Part shown: in pieces, positions 22,201 to 33,990 of the stretch
Layout: the number at the start of each line of letters is the position of its first letter
How positions within the stretch are numbered: the stretch's first letter is position 1
Source of the DNA: Rhyzopertha dominica
Taxonomy: Eukaryota; Arthropoda; Insecta; Coleoptera; Bostrichidae
Reading direction: 5' to 3'
Assembly: GCA_025024175.1 (NCBI GenBank)
Contig: QCXZ01000001.1
Coordinates: forward strand, 25,538,942 to 25,602,941
DNA length: 64,000 nt
The notes under the pieces: generated by a model
Seen by the model: the letters and a program-made list of their open reading frames with translations, nothing else
Databases searched by the model: none
What the model was told of the DNA's origin: nothing
Made by a program: the position numbers and the translations under genes

Positions 22201-24527
22201 ATTCCCATCATAGCCTGCTAGCGCCGAACTTTGACATTACATCGCGAACGGTGCTGAAAAATCATCGCGACATACATTAGCATTTCGCAAAATCCACCGC
22301 GGGCCATAGCTCGGAAATTTCAGCATTAGTGAAAGAAAAATGTAGTTTCATTCGAGCTTTCGGCTAGCATACTCGGGGTGCGAAGCAGGCGTGGGAGTCG
22401 GTGCCTCGAGTGCTTTATGAAAGCGATTTGCGTGGGTCTTTGATCGAACGCGGCCTGCAAAAATAATCCGTTATTAATTGCGGGCATTAAAGTAGAGTCC
22501 CTTTATGGGATTACCAGGAAAACTGTTAGGTAAGTAGATGACCTCTATCGATTCCGAATGCGGCTCCTAATGTGTCCAAGTGAATTCCTATATTCAGGGT
22601 GCTTAATGGATTTCCCGACCTACTCAGGGCTTCATTTCGATGCGTAGGAGTATCAGGTATATAAGAGGCCTGTTGATCGGATCGACATTATCACCTATAA
22701 ATAGTACTTTCTTTGTGCCAGTAAAATTAAAGATTATTAAACAAGAACATTTTGCATTTTTATACATGCCTACATTTTGAGAAATTATTTCTACAGCACT
22801 GTACTAAACGAAGTAAAAGCAGATAATCATTAACCTAGCCATTTCACGAAATATAGTGGTAAATGCGGTTACAGCCGTAGACTAAAGAAACTAACGGTTA
22901 AGAGCATGTTTGTAAGTTATTTGTGATTATTTAACATAGATAGTAATCAGCAACTAAAATTTACTAGTAACTGAATAAACATAATGAAACTACTGCCATA
23001 CGCATACAAGACTATTTAATAACATTTGAAAAACTCTAGTTTGTTCTCTAGGATCGCCAGATCGTCGCCATAGTGGTCACTTTAATTACAGCAAAGTAAG
23101 ATTTCGAGTACGTTCAGCATTTTCGTCTTAAGAAACCATAAGAGACATTTAACGGTGACGTATCATAATATCTGCACGCTGTAACGTTGAATCCACAAAT
23201 AACTTTTATTTCGCCCTGATTGCACATAAAATGGTACTGCAATTTGTTACATTATACCCCGTTATTGTCGATCAAACCAGTGAAGGCGGTAAAGACCAGT
23301 TGTGTTGTGTTGCTTTAAAACATGAAGATCTTCCACGGCTTTGGTCAATTCTTGAACTTTCTCCTTTTGAACCATTTTGCTGAAATTACCAGGAGCACCA
23401 ATTTCTGTAAAAACAGCCCAGTACTAATGTAAATCCAAACTTTCTACTTCGGATTCGTTTTATCGCTTGTTCACTGGAAAGTCCGAGGCGCCGAAATGCA
23501 AAGCAACATTATTACTGAAAATCTGCTAACTAGATAAAAATCGCGAAGTTGCAATCATTGGCATTCATACATAGAATCATTCAATATCATTCAAAGAAGA
23601 TTTTATCTATTAAAATCCTTCAGTCTATCAGATTCAAAAGCATATACTCTAAAAATGTTCTACTGACCGTAGCAATCATTAACTTATGTAAAGAGTGACT
23701 AAAAGCTAACCTTATTAGACCGCTGCTAAAGTAGAACAATCTAAAGTTCAGTACAGTTTTCTCTATTAGTTTAGGTAAATTTCATTTTACAACGGTTTTT
23801 ACTGCTGTTTTTTTTGTCACATCCAATAAACTCTTCAATAAAGTTTTCTTTGTAGCCCTCAAAATTGTGAATACCAAGACATCAGGCTCAGATATATAAT
23901 TAATCACATACAAGAGAAACTCAGCTTATTCATAAAACAAAATGCCTATAATTAAAATCCACAACAGTGTTGCCTTCGTTTATTAGTTTGTATTAAATTA
24001 ATATATACCTGTCCTTGTTCGGATATGGAATATTGATCGTTCACTTCTTGTGGTATTATTACTTACGTTACTCGTTTTCCTTGTAGTTATTTTTATTTTT
24101 TAGATGTTACTACACTAAAAATTTTTTTTTTACATTTTTTTACGCGAAAGCGGAGACGTGCTCTATTTTATTTTACTTACCCAGTTGGTACTAGTAAAAT
24201 GTTGCATTAAATATTTTTATTTTCCTATTTATAAATTAATTATTAATTAAAGTGCATGTTGGGTACCATCCATTCACCTTAATTTTACCTTTCCCTTTTC
24301 TGTTCCTCGTTTTCTTTGACCATTAAAAATCAGTTAGTCCACTAGCACCGCAGCAGCACGTATACGCTGTTAAACCACATCCGTTTCCGCTTGGTATTGT
24401 ACTTCACTCCTAAAGAACATACCCTCTATTCAGCCACTACGGTACAGCAAAAGGTAGGTGGTTAAAGTATCCCTATTTCTTTTTTTTCCTGTGGCTATAC
24501 CCAGCATTCGCTTGTATACACATGATT
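19269..24527. other. AT-rich intergenic DNA, mostly featureless
   Basis: No transposon domain is recognised. A GC-richer patch at 22290-22690 ends with a TATATAAG at 22658, a weak promoter candidate. A short coding-like stretch on the minus strand at 23271-23427 is described in the findings. Sequence just before 24528, perhaps from TGTTGGGTACC near 24257, is probably the 5' LTR of BEL/Pao element 2, but no second LTR is present to fix its limits. Confidence 0.4.
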
Positions 24528-24545
24528 TGGTCCTTCGAGCCGGAT
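24528..24545 (+). other. Primer binding site of BEL/Pao element 2
   Basis: TGGTCCTTCGAGCCGGAT begins with TGG and matches the site of element 1 for its first 12 bases. This marks the end of the lost or unrecognised 5' LTR a few bases upstream (after ATACACA). Confidence 0.8.
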
Positions 24546-24589
24546 CGCGATTGCATCAATTACTTCTGGGGTTCATTATTAATATTTCA

Positions 24590-25290
24590 CTCTCTTGGAA
24601 AAGTTCGTAAAACGCCGCGAACGGCTATTTGATCGCCTTCAGCAATGCTGCGACTTAATCAGACAATTGCCGAAAAACAAAACTGAACAAGACCCCACCA
24701 TGGAAACAATCAATTTTTACCTATAAAACTCTTGTTTATCGTTACACGTCATCACTTATTATTTAACAAAATTCTAGATTTACAACCGCTTAAATCCACT
24801 GGCTTTTCTAGTCCTAGACAACTAGTAGAATTGCTACATGCGAATGCTGAAGCATAGAAAAGTTTAGAGTTTGAAGATTTGTCGGGTGTTCTATTTTTAC
24901 AACTATCTTTGCGCTTACTGGATCAAAATACGAGAAGGCTTTTAAACAGGAATATAAATCATAATTTCCAACATTTTTCAATATTGTTGACTTTTTGCGT
25001 ACCCAGCGTACTATTTACGAGTTGACTAGAGACGAAAATAAAAACAATCTTGTTACAAAACATTATAACAATTATCAAACGCGCATCTTCTTGTAATAGC
25101 CCCAATAACAAACTTCGTCTCTCGTTTGTCCCTTATGTAAGCGTGACCATAAAGTGTATCACTGTTTAAGTTTTTGGCCATGATACCTCAGCAATGTGGT
25201 GAGCGTGCACAGCCTTTAAACCACTGCTTAAACTGTCTAGGAACCCATGCAATGACACTTTGTTTTTCTAAGTTTTTCTGTCGCACGTGT
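24590..25290 (+). pseudogene. BEL/Pao element 2 gag relic
   Basis: Near 24595 the frame reads LEKFVKRRERLFDRLQ, like the start of BEL/Pao gag. Near 25235-25285 it reads CLNCLGTHAM and CRTCGR, the zinc-knuckle region. Stops interrupt the middle. Confidence 0.65.
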
Positions 25291-26275
25291 GGCAGAATCC
25301 GCAATGGACATATGGAAATTGCCATATTTGTAGAGCGTTAATAGATACTGGCAGTCAAGTAAACTTTATTAGTAAATTGCTAGCTCACGTTCTGAGCTTA
25401 TCCTGCAAGAAGGATTCAGTACAAGTTAATGGCATCGGTGGTGATGGTGCTTTTTCAGCGCCAAATAATTAGTTCTCTGCTCCATCGCAGCTAAAGAGCG
25501 ATTCTGGAAAAGTTTCAGTCTATTTCGCTCGCAGGTCCTAATGTTTGTGAACCGGGAAAAATCGACCATCTTCTAGGTGTTCAGATATTTCGTTACATTC
25601 TCTCTGATGAAATATTTCATATAAAAGGTTATCTGTTAACTGCCCTCGGATTCTGATCAAAACGCTGATGTATCTTTGTTAGCACAAACTATATATGAAA
25701 ATTCTGGGAGGTAGAAGAAATTATTTCTCCTCATTCTCTGAAGGAAGAAGACGTTAGATATGAGGAACATTACACATCTACAACACAGCGTGACGAGACC
25801 GGACGCTGCTATATCGACACTTCGCAGATATCAAAATCTTGAAAAGCGCTTTATTAATCAACCGCAATTCAAGAGATTGTTGGTCAGATCACATGAAAAT
25901 CGCAAATAAGCCATCTTCATATGTTCTCACGCATCACGGTGTTTCGAAAGATTCTTCCTCTATCCGCGTGAGAGTTCTGTTCAATTGCCTCTGCACTCAG
26001 TAATACTAATCAGTCGCTAAATAAAGCTCTTAAGTTACAAGCTCTCACTTGCGATATTAGGCAAATGTATAGAGTTATCTTATTCGCTTAGCTTCTAAAG
26101 ATTGCATATATCAACATCTATTCTGGCGTTCTACTGATTCGGAACAAATTCAGGAATCAACGCTTAACTTTCGTGATATCCAGCAGTCCTTATGTTGCGC
26201 AACAAACACTTTAACAGCTAATTTTTGACGAAGGTAGTCGTTCTCCGTAGCCGCTAAAATTTTAGGTACATGTTA
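25287..26275 (+). pseudogene. BEL/Pao element 2 protease and RT start
   Basis: The 61-codon frame at 25287-25472 holds CRALIDTGSQVNFIS, an aspartic-protease active site with its DTG intact. Downstream, KIDHLLGVQIF matches the conserved protease-RT linker box. Decayed RT words such as ISSSPYVAQQTL follow at about 26070-26210. The MITE at 26276 interrupts the RT. Confidence 0.7.
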
Positions 26276-26542
26276 CAGTCGTCCAACCGAAATAGTACAT
26301 TTTGACATTAGCTGTATATCTTGCCAACAATGCGGGATGGGACAGGCGGCGATTAGTCGGCACACATTATCTGCTGGCCCATACACCCTAAACCAGTTTA
26401 ACAACATTTCTTTTGAAAAGGAAGACGAAACAAGGAATTCTTAATTTGCACATTATTGGCGACTAACCACCGTTTGTCCCACCCCCCATTGTTGGTAAGA
26501 TTTACAACGTAGTCAAAATTCACTATTTCGGTTGGACGAGAG
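26276..26542. mobile_element. 267-bp MITE with long inverted repeats and TA target
   Basis: The terminal inverted repeats are about 100 bp. Both ends share TCGTCCAACCGAAATAGT followed by a GGGACA-containing stretch at a similar distance. TA lies at 26274-26275 and 26543-26544, consistent with a Tc1/mariner-type target duplication. There is no coding capacity. It sits within the RT region of BEL/Pao element 2. Confidence 0.85.
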
Positions 26543-28060
26543 TACGTCAATAACAGTTTTAAATCAGAAAAAGACGCTGTAACTCTACCGCGAATTAACT
26601 AGTTTCCTGGCCATGTGGTTTTGAATTGCGAAAATATATAGGTAAAGGTTCTCGGACTACAAGGGAATCCTGGTACCAATTGTTTTAGATATGCATTTGA
26701 ATATTTTAATGTACCCAGTACTAAACGCAATGTTTTGTCGCAAACAGCGCGTATCTACGATCTAAATGGTTATCTCAGTTCCGTCACCCTGCGTTTAAAG
26801 CATCTTATGCAAGAACTACTGGCGAAACTAGATTGAGATGATCCATTGCCAGACGCTCTCTTAAAGAAATAACTGAAGTTTTTGGATTAACTTCTGCTTT
26901 TGAGTCAGTTACAAATTCCGTACTGAGTACCTACGTAAATTTACACTTCATAGGTTCTGCTGATGCTTCCGCTAAATGGATGTGTGCTGTATTGTATCTT
27001 CGAGTTGTAGTTTCCGACAGATCTGCAGTTTGTCATTTTATACAATTTAAGACAAAAGTCACTCCGTTGAAAACATTAACACTNCCTCACTTGGAACTGT
27101 ATGCTGCTTTATTCTCAGCGAAGTTAGTTTATTATAACTACTTTTTACTTCAAAAGCAAAAGATCTACACCGTGTTTCTGATTCTATGAATATGTTAAGT
27201 TGGTTTAACACACCATATGCATTACTACCTGACAGATTTCGACATCCCTATCTCATACTCACAAAAAGCCATCTTGCATCAATGATATTCGATTGTTATC
27301 ACTTATATTCATTATATGGTGGTCCACGCATTACTTGCCGTAATGCACGCCTGTCAAAGGTTTTTATTGCACTTTTCATTTGTATGTTTACGAAAGCCAT
27401 TTACATTTACATTTCGAATTGGTTTTCTCGCTAAGCTGAAGCTTTTTTAGCTGCACTCGATCGTTTGATCGCAGGGAAGGAATTTTGTAGGTGGCTCGCA
27501 CAAAATGAAGGAAATCAATACCATCCTTAAATTTTCAAATAAAATTGCTATTTTACTGATCGCGAAATAAAATGGAATTTAATCTTCTGCACGCCCATCG
27601 CCCCAAACTTCGGTGGTCTTTGGAAGGCCAGAGTTAAATCCACCACTTAAACGAGTTCTTAACGATCGCCACTTCACTGCCGAAAAATTCGTAACACCTT
27701 TATGCCGCATTGAAGTCATTTTGAATTTCGGACCTTTGTATTATGTTACAACTACCTCCAATGATGGATTCGATTATTTATCTCTCGGTCATGTTCAATT
27801 GGCGCACCTTTATTGTCTCGACCAGAAGTCAGCGTTGTGAACGAAAACCCTATTGTAGTAATGCGATGTAAACTTATATCGCAACATACCGTTGGTTGCT
27901 CGTCCTAAATGTTACTATTTAAAAAAGGGTTACCTACTCGCCACAAATATCTCCGCTACCTTGGCCGCTTGCGCTAGACGTAGAACTTTTTCCAGGTTCC
28001 GATGGTGTAGTAAGAGTAGTACAAATCCGCACCCCTTCAGGTATTTTCTCTTGTTAATAA
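26543..28060 (+). pseudogene. BEL/Pao element 2 RT end, RNase H, integrase and tail
   Basis: RNase H appears at about 26950-27189 (GSADASAKWMCAVLYL, then PHLELYAALFSAKLV). Integrase core pieces follow at 27186-27434 (GGPRITCRNARLSKVF, then CMFTKAIYI) and at 27595-27840, ending LGHVQLAHLYCL. The tail near 27995-28050 reads FPGSDGVVRVVQIRTPSG, the family's C-terminal box. The integrase DDE triad is not complete. Confidence 0.75.
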
Positions 28061-28270
28061 ATTAGTACTGCTATCGTTATCGTTTTTGTAGCACCAAGGA
28101 CGTATACAGAAACTTGCATTATTGAAACAACAAAACGAATGATTTATCACTAAACTGCCAGAAATTTAACGTGCATTCGATAAGTACGTGGCCTTTAGAC
28201 ACTAAACTGGGATTAGAAAAGCATGCTTAAGGATATTACTAACTGATTTAATTGCTCCATAATAGATAAA

Positions 28271-28283
28271 GTCTTATATTTGT
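28271..28283. repeat. 13-bp target duplication of the ribozyme element, left
   Basis: GTCTTATATTTGT, exactly repeated at 28581-28593 on the far side of the element. Confidence 0.9.
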
Positions 28284-28580
28284 TAAAATGCATGTCTATG
28301 CTGTGCTGTCTACACCTCAACCAACTGCAGATAGTACTATTTCGCTGTCATTACAGCTCATCAGTGCAGTTTAGGTCTAGTGTAGACAACACGGCATAGA
28401 ACTGGTTTTGCTTATATACCAAAGCAATGGTATGATGAAAATGAGAATTTAGGATGGCAATGCCATCTGTCAGGCTACAGGTCACTTCCTTTAGGAAGTA
28501 GTTCCCGTTAAGGCAGCTAGGTGGCTTTGTCATCATGTCAGTGTAATGCTGACAGATGGCATTGCCATCCTAAATTCTCA
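28284..28580 (-). mobile_element. Hammerhead-ribozyme repeat (28-kb copy) with 13-bp target duplication
   Basis: This is a single 297-bp unit. On the minus strand it starts TGAGAATTTAGG, runs through the body, a TATATAAG box and the ribozyme (28295-28400), and ends in GCATTTTA. A perfect 32-bp inverted repeat (28442-28473 and 28549-28580) encloses a body segment that lies in the opposite orientation to the same segment at 45 kb. The 13-bp duplication defines the ends precisely. It encodes no protein and must rely on enzymes supplied in trans. Confidence 0.92.
28295..28400 (-). ncRNA. Type I hammerhead ribozyme, intact core
   Basis: CUGAUGA is at 28358-28364, GAAA at 28340-28343, and predicted cleavage is after the C paired to 28330. 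Stem II is GCUGU-AAUG-ACAGC, inner stem I ACUGCA/UGCAGU, outer stem I GUCUACAC/GUGUAGAC extended to about 21 positions, and stem III the self-complementary AUAGUACUAU. It is identical in core to the 45-kb copies. Confidence 0.92.
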
Positions 28581-28593
28581 GTCTTATATTTGT
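28581..28593. repeat. 13-bp target duplication of the ribozyme element, right
   Basis: GTCTTATATTTGT, matching 28271-28283. Confidence 0.9.
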
Positions 28594-29767
28594 ATCGGTA
28601 CACTTTCTCGATACGAACTGATACAATTTTGGGAAACAAATAATTACACTTTAATCAAAGCAATAAATTAGCAGTTTTGTACTAGATACTTATTGATGCA
28701 TTACAATTAATTAATACGTTCATTATTTTATATTATGTAGGTGCCTCGTTTGTACTAGGTGAAAGTATTCAAATAATATTATCAAACTAATCTTAGAGAA
28801 GCTCTACCATTACTAGCGTGGAGTTTAGCCCGAGGCATATTAGTGCATAATGGCATGGACCGCATAGTTCGCTAACTTCTCTGGTACCTTCGGCTGTATG
28901 TGCCATGATTTCTAACAATTAGGTAATTAAGTTATCCTGTCACCAGCTAGCTACAGATAAGAAATTCCAGCAACGGGGCTAAATTAACAGCAACATTCGA
29001 ATGAACTGCATATGTGATTAGTGGTACAAGATTTATTTATCCTGATATTCATTTATAGAATAATTTTGGTGCCAGCAGGCCTGCTACATTCTAAATCAGT
29101 GATTAAGGTTAAAACGAATATAAAAGAAGATAATAAAGAATTGATTAAAAGCTTCCCGTGGACATTAAAGTCTGTAACGGATCTCCTTATTAACCGCAAA
29201 AGCCTTTAGTGCGCCTTTGACATTAATATATGTAGTAGATATTAATCAACTTCCGTCCGGAATTATCAAAATGTCACCAAAATTACGAAAGTTATGAACC
29301 CAGATACAGAGCTCTGTGAAAGTTATTTTATGTATATATTTCTTTAAAACCACAAAGATTATCACTGTTAATTTTCTGACATGTAGCATGCTTCTTTTAT
29401 ATTACGTTTTGTAGACGATGCAACTGCTTAGAACTAAATCGGGTTGAGCATGCGAGCAAATGAAGTATTTACAAGCAACACTTCATTCATTCAGAGTTTC
29501 TGGATAGAGCTGCATCTGAAACAATGCAATTATGCGGTTCAAGTAGAGCAATGCTAGCTCAATTTCAGCTGAACGCAAATAAGAGGGTGTTGCCAAAGGA
29601 AGTACTTATAACACGGTTTTTAATGGAAAGGTTATATAGAATTATTATGATAGTAGAGTTACACCTTTGTAATTGTACAAATATTCTCAACTGTTCATAA
29701 AACCTGGTAGCTCGGTACTTCTACATACGGTTTTATAAGATAAATAACTTCGATTGCTAAACTTGCA
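28594..29767. other. AT-rich intergenic DNA
   Basis: No gene or repeat is recognised; the frame at 29021-29209 (62 residues) looks like a chance frame. Confidence 0.4.
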
Positions 29768-29850
29768 GATGCCTTGATGGTGTGATGGTGCGCACGCCGG
29801 AAAGCCAATTCAGGGGTTTAGGTTCGATTCGCAGTTAAAATTGCCTGCAA
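29768..29850 (+). repeat. tRNA-derived SINE head
   Basis: TGGTGTGATGG resembles a pol III A box and GGTTCGATTCG is a near-consensus B box, about 40 bp apart, as in a tRNA-type promoter. A tRNA cloverleaf is not apparent, so a SINE head or tRNA pseudogene is more likely than a working tRNA. The 3' end of the element is unclear. Confidence 0.5.
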
Positions 29851-32800
29851 AATGCTATCATATCAGTCAATAATATAAGTACTGCACTGTACTGTACGCA
29901 GTACGTACTAGGACCAGGAAAAAGACATTTTCAAATATATCCAGCTACAAAAAGCAGTAGTTAGGTAGTAGAATTTTGTATAAAATAAGATATATATTCA
30001 AACAACAAATTAAGGCACAATTTTCTAATTTAGATACTTTACCTATGTGTAAGCGAACCGCGAAAAATGTAATAAGTAGACACAAAATAAACATACAGAT
30101 GCTTTTAAACACTTGTTGACTAATAATATGTAATTTTTTTGGAATTCCCTGAAATTGGACGGCAAATCTGAAGTATTGGTATATTCATCACACACGTTTT
30201 TCCATTTACCTACCAATTTTTAAGCTTGCAAATAAATATTTTATATACCAGCACAGCGGGTTCCAATCAATCCACGAACTCAATACTTATCATAACGACT
30301 CTATAACCTATTTAAACACCTTGCGGGCTAAAAAGTACCCACACATATTTAGCACAAATATTTGTTGCGATAACAGTTTTTATGGTAGATTTTTTATATA
30401 CTTGTTCAGAAATGAAAGGATATAGATTGACATTAAAATAAAATAAACCCCGTATCAGCACTGTAGCAATTCTTTCTGTTGCCGTATCTTCAGTGTGAGT
30501 TTAACTAATAATTGATAGGGGTAGATTGACAGGAGTGGGTAATATTTGGACATGGGGATCTTAAGTAAATAAAAATCTTCGGGTAACCAAGGCTTTATAA
30601 TGTTGGCTTTAAAATTTGCAAGCAAATCAAAATACATGTAACAACTTCAAGTAGTTTGGAAAAGTTATACTAAAAATAGTTAAATAATTGCCAAGATAAG
30701 AAAAGAACTTATTTTGTGTACCTTTGTTTGATCATTTGTTTTCACCTCATTCTTAAGAAAGGCACATCTATAGCAAGACTTCTTTTAACACACATATGTA
30801 TCGTCTGAATATTAATACAAGTTGCCGTATGATTTAAGACATAACTATATGTATGGTATGTGTTTCACTAGAGATCGATGTCCCAGATTTTTTTTCTGAA
30901 GATTCCTATTAATGTTTATTTGTTATTTACTAAAATTTATGTTGTAAGGTATTGCAGTATTTAAACAACCGCGCAAACAGTTTTTGTCTGATAAATGTAT
31001 TTCAGTAGATTAAGAAACAGTAATCTTGGTTACTACGAGGTTATTATTTGGTACCGCCTTATTTTGATGGATAAATACTTACAGTACCTCACCGCAATAA
31101 TTGCACAATGTGTATTTTTTAAATGTGTTAATAAGTAAATTATGGCTGTAATTTGCCAGGCTCGGATACAACACCAATTAAAACTATTTGTAATTGCTAA
31201 TTCATTTCTCACATGTACTTGTGTGCGTAAAAAGCTCTTAACACAAATATACATATCGCATGGCTGCTATCATACAAATATGATAAATTACCGCTATATA
31301 CTATGTCGACTTGACAAGCACTATATAGTTGTTACGGTTTACTTGTTGAACAACATTGTAACCGAAACTGACAGATTAAAGGATAGTAAGTTACTTTAAA
31401 AAAAGTTTGAATAATGACGAATTTCTAAAACAAGTGTTGCAGTTACCCTTCGAGTGTGTAGTATAACTGATTTTATCATAGCTCACTGGTTGGTATAAAT
31501 GAGTACAGATTATCACGCTTCTGCTGTGAGTTCCATCAAACTGTTGATTGGAAGTCAACAAAAAGGTCTTTAGAGACCGGAATAATCGGAAAAGGGCCAA
31601 ATAAGAAGTTTAATTCTAGCCTAAAAGAAAACGCCGTGTACCTTCATAAAAAAGGGTTCTGCAGTACAATTTTCAGATGGGCACCTGATAAAAAGCAAAA
31701 CGTTTCTCTAGAGGAGACGGTCGCTCCTCTATAATTTAATATAGGAACGAGACGAAAACCGGAGATTCAGCGGCTACAATGCAACACCAAAGCTCCCTTC
31801 AGAGGTCTACGATCAATAAGTTCGTCGGAGGAGAAGAAATATGGACAGTTCGTCCTTTTCCCATAGGTCTGCAATATTTTCTTGTCATGCAGACGACGAC
31901 GATATCGCGAAATGCATCTTGTTGAATCAGAGTGGGTGACCTTTTTATATGACACTGGCGACCGGAGATTCCATCGTGGATGCATACGGATTCAGAAAAC
32001 ACGTGCAAAATGAAGTAAAGGTGCATACTGGACTATTTGCTAAGACAATAGTGTTAGAGCAAGATTATTAAACTTTTAATTTATTGGAGAGTGCAGTCCC
32101 TGAAACTGACTTTACTTCATGAGGAAATAATGCTTGCATTTTGTTTTACTCCGTATCCAATCTTTCAATAAATTTTTTGTTGTATCTGGTATTTTAGATG
32201 ATCTGAGTTCACCTAAAAAAACTTTTATTTTAGGCAGTCTCCTGCCTAAAATTTAAGCTCATAAAAACTAGGCAAGATGAACTTTAGCATTAAAAAATTG
32301 TTCTACTAAACGCGATCAATCTTTACTAAACCACGTCTAGCGCGTCACAAAAAGTAAGATTAAATCACCCAAAATTTGAATTGTGATTAAAATATGTACT
32401 GAATAGCGCAGAAATAAAAACAATCTACCACTAATTGTTCTATTTGGATATACTACGATGTGCATTAGCTTCTGGGAATAAAAACAAGTTAGAAACCGCA
32501 CATAAAACCATGCTGGGAGGGACATAATCATTAACAATCAATTCCAAAAATTTTACAAAATACGTAAGATTGATACCCGACGGTAATTAGCAACATAATA
32601 GATAGCGCTGAATTTAAAGATGGACGAAACAGCAGCGGTCTTTTTAATCCTAGGAAAGACACCTGAAGTGATTTAAAGAAAATTCTCTGAAAAGGAGGTA
32701 ACAGGCTTTCCATGCATTTAATAAAAACGACTATTAGGAGCCATCCTCTGTTATCAGATAGCTAATATTTTTTGCAGCTACTTAAGAAGAACGATTGTGA

Positions 32801-32990
32801 TGAACAGTATTCGAACCAACAAAGAGATATAAAAAATATATTTAAAAATATAGACATATATTGCTATTACCATCATTCGTAACAGTATGGATAGTGGTAT
32901 ACGTTTCTCGTTTATTATAAGCAAATGACCAAAATGTCTACCTCCACCCCAATCTTTATTTCAACTTTTTCTATGTAGTTTTGGTAGTCA
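29851..32990. other. AT-rich intergenic DNA, one unassigned GC-richer patch
   Basis: Around 31740-32030 composition rises and two overlapping minus-strand frames of 72 and 75 residues (31767-31985, 31799-32026) are open. I do not recognise either product. Nothing else stands out. Confidence 0.35.
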
Positions 32991-32993
32991 TTA

Positions 32994-33990
32994 TTAAAAT
33001 ACTTGCACCGTCCCCAAATATTTTAAGAGTAAAATAGTCCATTTTATTAGCATATTTTGTATCTTTGTGTTTGGATTGCTATCTTTGATATTTGATATTG
33101 ATATTTGATTTGATAATTTGATAATTTGATAATAATTAAGACAAAATTTTCTCTGAACACGTTGAATGAGAGCAATGTAAACATGATAATAAGTGTTCCA
33201 AATAAAACTGCCATACTCGAGTTTAGAACGAACTAAGCTATTGAACAAACAACAATGTGTCAGTGTTGCGAAAATCAGTTGTACTTCTCGTAATAAAAAC
33301 TACGGTTCTCATAGCACTTGTACATAAGTTTTCTATATGTGAAACATAAGTAAGGCCCTGGTCCAAAGTTATTCCTAAATCCCTAATAGTAGATACTCTT
33401 TCAACCGTAATGTTATTGATTGTATATCCAAATGCAGTTGGGTAAAGTTATCTTGTAAATGTTATTATTTTACATTTGTCAATATTGATTCTTAACTTGT
33501 TTTTAGCGCACCAATTTACAAAAATATGCAGGTTTGAATCAGACAATACCCTATTAGCTATTTTTAAGTCATCCGCATAAACATATACTTGACCTTGAAG
33601 CAATTTAAAAATATCATTAAAGAAGCCTATAAAGAGGACATGGCCCAGATTTGAGCCTTGTGTAAAACCACTAGGAGTGTGGTAACGTTGAACGTTGACC
33701 AGCGCATTCGATATATTTACATATAGTTTTTAAAAACGATTCAAAAAAGTTCAATGGATTTTCACACAATCCAAGCAAAGATAATTTTTGTAACAAAATG
33801 TCATGGTTTACAAGGCCGAATGCCTTTGTCAAATCAGTACCTATATGTAACATCTGTTTGTATTCTTAAATCGAGTCCATCCGAAACAAACTGTACAAAC
33901 TCACAAAGATTTGCTATTGTCGATTTGCGTTGCACAAAACCATGTTGGAAGTTACTAATAAAAGTGAAATATGACTAGAAATTATTGGCT
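32994..33990 (-). pseudogene. LINE reverse-transcriptase relic (Jockey/CR1-like)
   Basis: Reading the minus strand gives, in order: FQHGFVQRKSTIANLCEF near 33940, DLTKAFGLVNHDILLQKL near 33820 (the first catalytic Asp, DxxKAF), SGFTQGSNLGHVLF near 33650, VYADDLKIA near 33565 (the catalytic YADD) and, at 33248-33150, MFNSLVRSKLEYGSFIWN. This is the thumb-region signature of insect non-LTR retrotransposons. Stops and at least two frameshifts break it, and no endonuclease domain or 3' tail is seen. It copied its own RNA at nicked chromosomal DNA. The clade is inferred from motif style only. Confidence 0.8.

Larger units (their letters stand above)
24528..28060 (+). mobile_element. BEL/Pao LTR retrotransposon 2, heavily decayed
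   Basis: From left to right the plus strand shows a primer binding site, gag pieces, protease, RT pieces, RNase H, integrase and the conserved C-terminal tail. Domain order and motifs are BEL/Pao. Stops and frameshifts are dense, no 3' LTR is found, and a 267-bp MITE has inserted in the RT. It is much older than BEL/Pao element 1 and lies in the opposite orientation. Confidence 0.85.

Noticed and set aside
29768..29850. Functional tRNA gene
   Set aside because: A and B boxes are present, but the acceptor and anticodon arms do not pair convincingly; a SINE head is a better fit.
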